This document shows, piece after piece, positions 1-4,135 of a stretch of 8,559 nt of DNA (position 1 is the first letter of the stretch; each line of letters opens with the position of its first letter). The stretch spans positions 1 through 8,559 of the forward strand of contig JANQMO010000052.1 in the NCBI GenBank assembly GCA_028280025.1, written 5' to 3'. This stretch comes from Chlorobium sp. Its GTDB lineage: Bacteria > Bacteroidota > Chlorobiia > Chlorobiales > Chlorobiaceae. The position numbers and the translations under genes are program-made. The notes under the pieces are model-generated. The model saw nothing but the letters and a program-made list of their open reading frames with translations, had not been told where the DNA came from and searched no databases.

Positions 1-102
1 CACGGTCTTGCACGCATGACTCGGGGACAGTGTGGGTCGCTACTCCTTCACTGGAGGGACTTGCACCCTTTATCTCCTGCCGGTCTCCCGGCGCACCCCA
101 AT
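1..102. other. Gene-free segment with three adjacent small hairpins
   Basis: No convincing gene is seen here. Three short stems can be drawn one after another: CAGTG 28-32 with CACTG 49-53; GAGGG 54-58 with CCCTT 66-70 (one G-T pair, 7-nt loop ACTTGCA); and GCCGG 79-83 with CCGGC 88-92 (loop TCTC). The segment reads like a compact folded RNA or a dispersed palindromic element. I recall motifs of the type GGACTTGCACC followed by GGCGCACC as widespread in bacterial intergenic DNA, but I cannot name a family. Heptamer repeats begin right after it. It lies downstream of the kinase gene's stop, so it would be at the 3' end of that transcript. It may extend beyond the window edge. Confidence 0.35.
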
Positions 103-130
103 ACCTACTACCCAATACCTACTACCCAGT
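103..130. repeat. Degenerate heptamer tandem repeat (ACCYACT/ACCCAAT type)
   Basis: Four 7-bp units sit in a row: ACCTACT, ACCCAAT, ACCTACT, ACCCAGT. The same unit type recurs in this orientation at 4030-4057 and in the opposite orientation at 3822-3849. It lies just past the 3' end of the kinase gene. The 7-bp period is directly visible; the mechanism of spread is unknown. Confidence 0.8.
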
Positions 131-134
131 GCCG

Positions 135-147
135 CTGGCTTTGCCAG
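135..147 (-). terminator. Small hairpin after the kinase gene, weak terminator candidate
   Basis: CTGGC 135-139 pairs with GCCAG 143-147 around a 3-nt loop, 15 bp beyond the stop codon of the minus-strand kinase gene. The stem is only 5 bp, and no T-run follows on the minus strand, so it is not a standard intrinsic terminator. It is recorded because it is the only stem close to that gene end. Confidence 0.2.
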
Positions 148-162
148 TACACTACCAGTGCA

Positions 163-2568
163 CTAATTCTTCTGCTCTTCGAGGTAGGAGCTGTAGGATT
201 TGTAGCTGTAGTAGCCTTTGTAGCCGTAACGGCCGTAGTAGCGGCCGTATTTGCCGTAGCCGGTTTTATCCGACGGGCCGATGATCGCGACACCGAGGAG
301 GCGGTGTTTCAGGTAATCGAGTTTCTGGACTTCCTTGAGCAGGTTCCGGTTGGTGAAGTCCATGCGCACAACCATAAGAATTCCATCGACCGCCCGCGAC
401 ACGAGCGTCGCGTCGCTGAGCAGCAGCAGCGGCGGTGAATCGAGGATCACATAATCCCACTCTTCCTCGAGCGTTTTGATCAGCTCACTCATCTTGTTCG
501 AACCGAGCAGCTCGTTGGGATTCGGCGTGTTATTGCCGACAGGAAAAAGAAAGAGGTTTTCGTGCATGGTCGGCTGGATCAAGGGATCAACATCGGCTTC
601 AAGACCCGCAAGATAATCCGAAAGCCCCGGTACTCTCTGTCTGCTGAACATTCGGTGCAGGCTTGGCCTGCGCAAATCACAGTCTACAACCAGCACCCGT
701 TTGCCGTTAATTGCAAAAGCATAGGCAAGGTTTGTGCAGACAGTAGACTTGCCTTCACTGATCTCGGTACCGGTCACCAGAATCGATTTGAGTTCACGAT
801 CAGCCTGGGAAAAGACAATGTTGGTTCGCAGATCACGGAACGATTCGGCAAAGGGCGAAGAAAGCCGGTCTGCCATCAGCAACGGCTTTCTTTTACCGCT
901 CGACGGCACTGCCTTCCCCTGTGAGCTGGCTTTCTTGTGCTTCGATGCCTTCTTGCCGTTGCCGTTGAACGACGGCAGGAATTCTGTTATTTGCTCAATC
1001 GATTTCATGAGAGCTCCCTGAAGGTCCTGACCGTTGTCTTCGCCGACATATGGTATGGCGGCAAGCGGAACGTATCCATGATCTTCAAGGAAGGCATCAT
1101 CCTTGAGCGTTTGGTCGAGCATCTCCCTGACGAAAACAAACGCGCCGCCCAGACCGAGACCGAGTATGAGGCCGATTAACAGGTTTTTTTTCAGATCCGG
1201 CGCGACAGGAACCGTTGGAGGAAATGCCGCCCCGACGATCACTACCTTGCCGACCTCGGAAGCGATCTTGATACGGGACTCCTCGAGCTTCTCTTTGAGG
1301 AAGGTATAGGTGTTGTTCAGTACTTCCCGGTCCCGCTGCAGGCGCGCATAGTTCAGCTGCTTCTGCGGCAGACGGTTCAATTGGCTTTCATAGTAGTTTT
1401 TCGACCGCCGATATTCCTCTGCGACATATTTCAACTCCGCAAGACGCACATCGGTCTGAAGCTGTTCCGAGATAAGATCGAACTGGTACTGGCGAGCCTT
1501 GCTCGAAAAAGCGAGCTCCCCGGCGATCATGTTGCGGGTCAGTTCCTGCAACCGCTGCTTGAGCATGTCCAACTGCTGCTTTTTGGCATTGTAAGACGGC
1601 TCCCTTACCCCGCCCTCTCCAGCCATTGCAATCAGCGCCTTTTCTTCCCGCTTGATCCGCGCCTTGAGTTCCTTTGACTGCTGATCGACGTTCTGGGAAA
1701 TTTTGGCGCTCAGCGCCTTTTCCTCCTCGGAAAGCTTCTGGACAATAAAGTCCTGGCGCTTCTCCAATATGTTGTATTCTGCCTGCGCATCATTGTAGCG
1801 GGACTCTGCTTCCACCAGCTTTTCGAGCAGCTTCTCGGCGTTTCCGGTAAGTTCATAGATGTTCTGCTTCTTCATGTAGGAAGAAAGCTGATTTTCAACG
1901 TCCGAGATTTCTTTCTGCTGGCTGGCAAGCTGTTCGCTGACAAACTCCTTGACCGACATGGCCTGGTCGGCGTTCCACTCGATATCCTTGCGCATATAAG
2001 CCTCGCAGATAGCATTGGTCAGGAGCGCTGCCTCTTCGGGAAACGGGCTCGACACCGAAACCTCAAGAATATCGGTGTCCCTGGCATTACTCACCTTTAC
2101 CCGTTTCTGAAGCACTCCGGCATATCCCCGCATCATGAGGTCATGATCAATCTCTTCTTTTTCACCGCTACCGAAAAAATTCAGCCCGCTGAACAACATA
2201 CCGACAGGAGAAACATACCGCCGCTCCCCGAACAGTTCCAGTGAATCACGATCCTTGCGGGGATAAAGATCCCTGACAACCTCTTCGGCAAGCGGGAAAG
2301 ACTTGACAAGCTCGATATCGTTCTGGAGCTCAAATCCGGTCAGGGACTCGAACGGATTGATCATCTCGCCTACACCGCCCTTGTCGGTCTTGATCAGGAC
2401 GACGGATGTGGAACGGTATTCAGGAGTCGCTGAATAATGATAGAACATGACCAGCACAAGAACCAGCCCCGCAATTGCCCCGATGATCAGCCTGTTTTTC
2501 CAGAGAACCTGCAGCAGTTCCTGGATATTGATCTCCTGCTCAAACTGGTTGTTGTCGCTGTTATTCAT
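163..2568 (-). CDS. wzc: Wzc-type polysaccharide chain-length regulator and tyrosine autokinase (BY-kinase)
   Basis: An 801-residue inner-membrane protein that controls polymer length and export of exopolysaccharide or capsule and autophosphorylates on tyrosine. Visible order: an N-terminal Wzz-like region with a membrane helix at about 26-43; a long periplasmic region rich in coiled coil (about 205-435); a proline-rich stretch PPTVPVAPDLKK (450-461) leading into a second helix (about 462-481); a Lys/Ser-rich linker (about 537-562); an ESFRDLRTNI oligomerisation motif (575-584); Walker A TGTEISEGKST (600-610 region); Walker A' VLVVDCDLRRP (625-635); Walker B YVILDSPP (706-713); and a C-terminal tail with 11 tyrosines between 771 and 795. 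This is the single-polypeptide, proteobacterial-type layout, with a length slightly above the usual 720-750. The ATG at 2568 is preceded by GGAG at 2584-2581, 12 nt away. The kinase core is normal except that Walker A lacks the usual Pro-Gly before EGKST. The SLBB export gene lies upstream on the same strand. Confidence 0.95.
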   Translation of the reverse strand: MNNSDNNQFEQEINIQELLQVLWKNRLIIGAIAGLVLVLVMFYHYSATPEYRSTSVVLIKTDKGGVGEMINPFESLTGFELQNDIELVKSFPLAEEVVRDLYPRKDRDSLELFGERRYVSPVGMLFSGLNFFGSGEKEEIDHDLMMRGYAGVLQKRVKVSNARDTDILEVSVSSPFPEEAALLTNAICEAYMRKDIEWNADQAMSVKEFVSEQLASQQKEISDVENQLSSYMKKQNIYELTGNAEKLLEKLVEAESRYNDAQAEYNILEKRQDFIVQKLSEEEKALSAKISQNVDQQSKELKARIKREEKALIAMAGEGGVREPSYNAKKQQLDMLKQRLQELTRNMIAGELAFSSKARQYQFDLISEQLQTDVRLAELKYVAEEYRRSKNYYESQLNRLPQKQLNYARLQRDREVLNNTYTFLKEKLEESRIKIASEVGKVVIVGAAFPPTVPVAPDLKKNLLIGLILGLGLGGAFVFVREMLDQTLKDDAFLEDHGYVPLAAIPYVGEDNGQDLQGALMKSIEQITEFLPSFNGNGKKASKHKKASSQGKAVPSSGKRKPLLMADRLSSPFAESFRDLRTNIVFSQADRELKSILVTGTEISEGKSTVCTNLAYAFAINGKRVLVVDCDLRRPSLHRMFSRQRVPGLSDYLAGLEADVDPLIQPTMHENLFLFPVGNNTPNPNELLGSNKMSELIKTLEEEWDYVILDSPPLLLLSDATLVSRAVDGILMVVRMDFTNRNLLKEVQKLDYLKHRLLGVAIIGPSDKTGYGKYGRYYGRYGYKGYYSYKSYSSYLEEQKN

Positions 2569-2580
2569 TCGTCGTCTGTT

Positions 2581-2584
2581 CTCC
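2581..2584 (-). promoter_or_regulatory. Shine-Dalgarno site of the kinase gene
   Basis: GGAG on the minus strand, 12 nt before the ATG at 2568. The spacing is slightly long, but it is the only purine-rich match near this start and supports it. Confidence 0.5.
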
Positions 2585-2618
2585 GTACGTAGTATCGGTT
2601 AGTGGCTGGTAATAGGGT

Positions 2619-2664
2619 GAAGATAGTTGTTGAGCTGTTGATTTGTTGAACTGTTGAGTTGTTT
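2619..2664 (+). repeat. Inverted-repeat arm A (46 bp, octamer-based)
   Basis: This 46-bp stretch, starting GAAGATAGTTGTTGA, is the reverse complement of 3976-4021 with a single mismatch (45/46). Internally it is a chain of 8-bp units related to AACTGTTG and ATTTGTTG. Together with arm B (2696-2718) it forms a composite arm that is mirrored on the other side of the SLBB gene. Confidence 0.9.
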
Positions 2665-2670
2665 AAATGC

Positions 2671-2692
2671 GGGCAGCCACAGAGGGCTGCCC
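2671..2692. repeat. GGGCAGCC palindromic element
   Basis: GGGCAGCC (2671-2678) and GGCTGCCC (2685-2692) form a perfect 8-bp stem with loop ACAGAG. Read on the minus strand it starts GTAGGGGCAGCC. I recall elements of this general form (GTAGGGGC followed by a palindrome) dispersed between genes in many phyla. Here it sits inside the repeat mosaic between arms A and B. Confidence 0.6.
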
Positions 2693-2695
2693 CTA

Positions 2696-2718
2696 CTCAT
2701 TGCTCAGCACTCGTTGCT
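2696..2718 (+). repeat. Inverted-repeat arm B (23 bp, heptamer-based)
   Basis: The 23 bp starting CTCATTGCTCAGCACTCG are the exact reverse complement of 3873-3895. Units such as CTCATTG and CTCAGCA show the 7-bp period. Arms A then B here are mirrored by B' then A' at 3873-4021. Confidence 0.85.
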
Positions 2719-2776
2719 CATTGCTTTCCACGATCCCCCGCCCCTACATTTTACTTCTCTTACTCCTGGCTACTGG

Positions 2777-2817
2777 CTCCTGCGAAACGAAGTGAGCTAC
2801 TCCTTACTCCTTTCTCG
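2777..2817 (+). repeat. CTCCTGCGA...GAGCTACTCC repeat module, copy 1
   Basis: The first 27 bp (2777-2803) match 8418-8444 at 22 of 27 positions. Copy 1 is then followed by TTACTCC and TTTCTCG, whereas copy 2 goes straight to TTTCTCG. The copies therefore differ by exactly one 7-bp unit. Confidence 0.75.
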
Positions 2818-2890
2818 TCACTTGCCCCTATGCTCTCCCTATTCCCTAAACAACCCTCCTTACTCCTTCCCCGCCTTGCACCTCTTCCAC

Positions 2891-2918
2891 TCGTCTCTTG
2901 TCACTTGTCTCTCGTCTC
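2891..2918 (+). repeat. Heptamer run TCGTCTC/TTGTCAC
   Basis: Four consecutive 7-bp units: TCGTCTC, TTGTCAC, TTGTCTC, TCGTCTC. They end just before the hairpin next to the SLBB gene stop. Confidence 0.8.
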
Positions 2919-2919
2919 T

Positions 2920-2936
2920 TCGGCGCACCGCGCCGA
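2920..2936 (-). terminator. Hairpin directly after the SLBB gene stop
   Basis: TCGGCGC (2920-2926) and GCGCCGA (2930-2936) make a perfect 7-bp GC-rich stem with a 3-nt loop, two bases past the stop codon. No T-tract follows on the minus strand; the following sequence is purine-rich. A full intrinsic terminator is therefore unlikely. It could attenuate transcription into the kinase gene or protect the 3' end of an mRNA. Confidence 0.35.
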
Positions 2937-2938
2937 CA

Positions 2939-3517
2939 TCAATCCGACGCAATAGCATAAACACTTGCCGCGGAAACAATAAGCGCGGCAATACGAAGCG
3001 CCATATTTGTATCAAGCCCCTTGTCTTCAGGTATGACCAGTGTATCGTTGGGCTTCAGCTCGACAAACTGTGACCGATCGCCCTCCTCGAAATAGGTTTT
3101 GAGGTTTATCTGGTAGGTCTGTTTACCGTCCTCGTCGGGTTTATACCGGAGCAGTTTTGCTTTTTTCAGATTTGCATCTTCTTTTGGACCACCGACAAGT
3201 GAGAGCACTGTCGGGATATCGGAATCCTGCCGGACGATATGCTGTCCCGGCTTGTAAACCTCGCCAAGGACGTTGATATACATGAGAATATTCCCCATGC
3301 TGTCGGTAAAATAGGTATCCTGAGGCATACCGTAACCGGGCATAACCTGCTGCTGGTTGCCCAGGCCCTGGAGTCCTCTTGAAGGGGATGAGTAAAGAAG
3401 GCTGGGTGACGACGACCCGTAAGGCTGCTGTGCATATGCTGCCGTTGTCATGATCGGCGTGATGGACACCTGAACGACGAGAAGGAAGACGAAAAACCGT
3501 TTGAATGCTTTTTTCAT
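2939..3517 (-). CDS. Small SLBB-domain polysaccharide export protein
   Basis: 192 residues. A Sec signal peptide is clear: positive start MKKAFKR, hydrophobic core 8-24, likely cleavage after AYA (27-29). A Ser/Gln/Gly/Tyr-rich stretch (30-66) follows, then an SLBB fold at about 78-165 with NVLGEVYKPGQH (82-93), TVLSLVGGPKEDANL (103-117) and NDTLVIPE (157-164). A hydrophobic helix at about 172-190 could anchor the C-terminus. The usual N-terminal Poly_export domain of Wza-type outer-membrane proteins is missing and the length is about half of Wza, so this is an SLBB-only partner and not a complete outer-membrane channel. The ATG at 3517 has AGGG 8 nt upstream. The gene lies 370 bp upstream of the Wzc-type kinase gene on the same strand, which supports a shared role in exopolysaccharide export. 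The exact partner and location are inferred. Confidence 0.85.
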   Translation of the reverse strand: MKKAFKRFFVFLLVVQVSITPIMTTAAYAQQPYGSSSPSLLYSSPSRGLQGLGNQQQVMPGYGMPQDTYFTDSMGNILMYINVLGEVYKPGQHIVRQDSDIPTVLSLVGGPKEDANLKKAKLLRYKPDEDGKQTYQINLKTYFEEGDRSQFVELKPNDTLVIPEDKGLDTNMALRIAALIVSAASVYAIASD

Positions 3518-3525
3518 GGTGCTTG

Positions 3526-3529
3526 CCCT
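3526..3529 (-). promoter_or_regulatory. Shine-Dalgarno site of the SLBB gene
   Basis: AGGG on the minus strand, 8 nt before the ATG at 3517. It is weak but correctly spaced. Confidence 0.45.
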
Positions 3530-3612
3530 GGTTAGGATATGAAAATCAAGGGTACAGAAAGACTACGCTGAGTGATAAGGAGATAAAGATATAGCTTTTT
3601 GGAAAATACTTC

Positions 3613-3624
3613 TTTTGCGCAAAA
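3613..3624. promoter_or_regulatory. Palindrome TTTTGCGCAAAA
   Basis: Perfect 12-bp palindrome about 95 bp upstream of the SLBB start. It could be a dimer operator site; no regulator can be named. A chance occurrence is possible. Confidence 0.25.
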
Positions 3625-3700
3625 ACAAGCACGTTTCAAAAAAAGTAATCGCACAAAAAGCTCCGCCACGTCAGTCCCACGACGACATACCTTACTGGAA

Positions 3701-3712
3701 ATATGTACATAT
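3701..3712. promoter_or_regulatory. Palindrome ATATGTACATAT
   Basis: Perfect 12-bp palindrome in the same AT-rich control region, 88 bp from the previous one centre to centre. It is a candidate operator only. Confidence 0.25.
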
Positions 3713-3781
3713 AACTGCGGGGGTTGATGACCACCGTTCTCAATGGGCTGGGGAAACGGCACTCACCTTTAACGGAAAAGA

Positions 3782-3797
3782 TAAACATTCATGTTTA
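3782..3797. promoter_or_regulatory. Palindrome TAAACAT-TC-ATGTTTA
   Basis: Two perfect 7-bp half-sites separated by 2 bp, 83 bp from the previous palindrome. This is the longest of the three and the one most like a dimeric repressor site. The repeat block starts 23 bp further on. Confidence 0.3.
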
Positions 3798-3872
3798 AAA
3801 ACAAATATTTTTATGAGGGAATAGGTAGTGGGTAATAGGTATTGGGAAGGAAGTTCAGAGTTCTCAGTTGCA

Positions 3873-3895
3873 AGCAACGAGTGCTGAGCAATGAG
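3873..3895 (-). repeat. Inverted-repeat arm B' (23 bp)
   Basis: Exact reverse complement of 2696-2718. It contains AGCAACGAGTGCTGAGCAAT. Together with A' (3976-4021) it mirrors the A-B order on the far side of the SLBB gene. Confidence 0.85.
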
Positions 3896-3975
3896 CAATG
3901 AGTGAATAACAGTTCTTAGTGCTGAGTTCTCAGATTCTTAGTGGGAAGAAGAGTGCGGGATCTGGGTTCTTCTTC

Positions 3976-4021
3976 AAACAACTCAACAGTTCAACAAATC
4001 AACAGTTCAACAACTATCTTC
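3976..4021 (-). repeat. Inverted-repeat arm A' (46 bp, five octamers)
   Basis: Reverse complement of 2619-2664 with one mismatch. It consists of five 8-bp units, AAACAACT, CAACAGTT, CAACAAAT, CAACAGTT and CAACAACT, followed by ATCTTC. The amylase reading frame can be extended upstream through this repeat, which gives a false-looking Ser/Asn/Thr/Gln-rich N-terminus. Confidence 0.9.
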
Positions 4022-4135
4022 CCCCCATTACCCACTACCTATTACCTACTACCTATTAACGGGAAATTCCGTACCTTGGTCTTGGTTTCTGAGGTGGTGG
4101 TTTCGAGAACAGTACACGACTATTCCTTCACGTTA

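Larger units (their letters stand above)
2569..2938. other. 370-bp repeat-filled spacer between the two export genes
   Basis: No gene is supported here. The plus strand is strongly pyrimidine-rich, so the minus-strand transcript of the SLBB-kinase unit would carry a long purine-rich spacer. In order it contains an octamer module (2619-2664), a GGGCAGCC palindrome (2671-2692), a GCTCATT-type heptamer module (2696-2718), a CTCCTGCGA...GAGCTACTCC module (2777-2803) followed by TTACTCC and TTTCTCG units, a TCGTCTC-type heptamer run (2891-2918) and a hairpin next to the SLBB stop (2920-2936). No separate promoter for the kinase gene is evident. Confidence 0.7.
3820..4057. repeat. Repeat block bounded by 22-bp inverted ends
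   Basis: 3820-3841 is the reverse complement of 4036-4057 with one mismatch (21/22). Both ends consist of TAGGTAG/TGGGTAA-type heptamers. Inside lie heptamers of the TGAGCAA type (3885-3905) and arms B' and A'. The 7-bp periodicity can be followed almost continuously from 3822 to about 3947, with one change of phase near 3913. The block ends 78 bp before the chosen start of the amylase gene. Confidence 0.75.
3518..4135. promoter_or_regulatory. Divergent control region between the SLBB and amylase genes
   Basis: 618 bp without a supported gene. The left part (3540-3800) is AT-rich and holds three perfect palindromes, which are candidate operators or small hairpins. The right part (3820-4057) is a repeat block bounded by a 22-bp inverted pair. 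Both genes point outward, so their promoters should be here, probably in the AT-rich left part for the SLBB gene. No convincing -35/-10 pair could be fixed for either gene. TACCTTGG at 4072-4079 is one base from the Bacteroidetes-type TAnnTTTG box, but no TTG partner is found at the expected distance. Confidence 0.5.

Noticed and set aside
16..438. 140-codon plus-strand frame at the left edge
   Set aside because: Most of it is antisense to the tyrosine-rich tail and kinase end of the wzc-type gene; the Val/Ala-rich translation reflects the reverse of Tyr/Gly codons.
2654..3073. Plus-strand frames of about 100-139 codons across the export-gene spacer
   Set aside because: They translate pyrimidine-rich heptamer repeats into Leu/Ser/Pro strings and run into the antisense of the SLBB gene.
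3660..3667. GGCGGAGC on the minus strand as an ops/JUMPstart-like (RfaH-type) element before the polysaccharide genes
   Set aside because: It matches GGCGGTAGC only if one base is deleted, and the rest of the JUMPstart element is absent.
3532..3762. 76-codon minus-strand frame upstream of the SLBB gene
   Set aside because: It lies in the AT-rich control region, has no ribosome site or recognisable fold, and crosses the palindromes; more likely leader or promoter DNA.
3640..3790. Possible riboswitch (cyclic-di-GMP type) in the divergent region
   Set aside because: Short GC-rich words suggested one, but neither the conserved core nor a consistent set of stems could be drawn on either strand.
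103..4057. CRISPR array
   Set aside because: Repeat units are only 7-8 bp, degenerate and adjacent, without unique spacers of regular length, and no cas gene is present.
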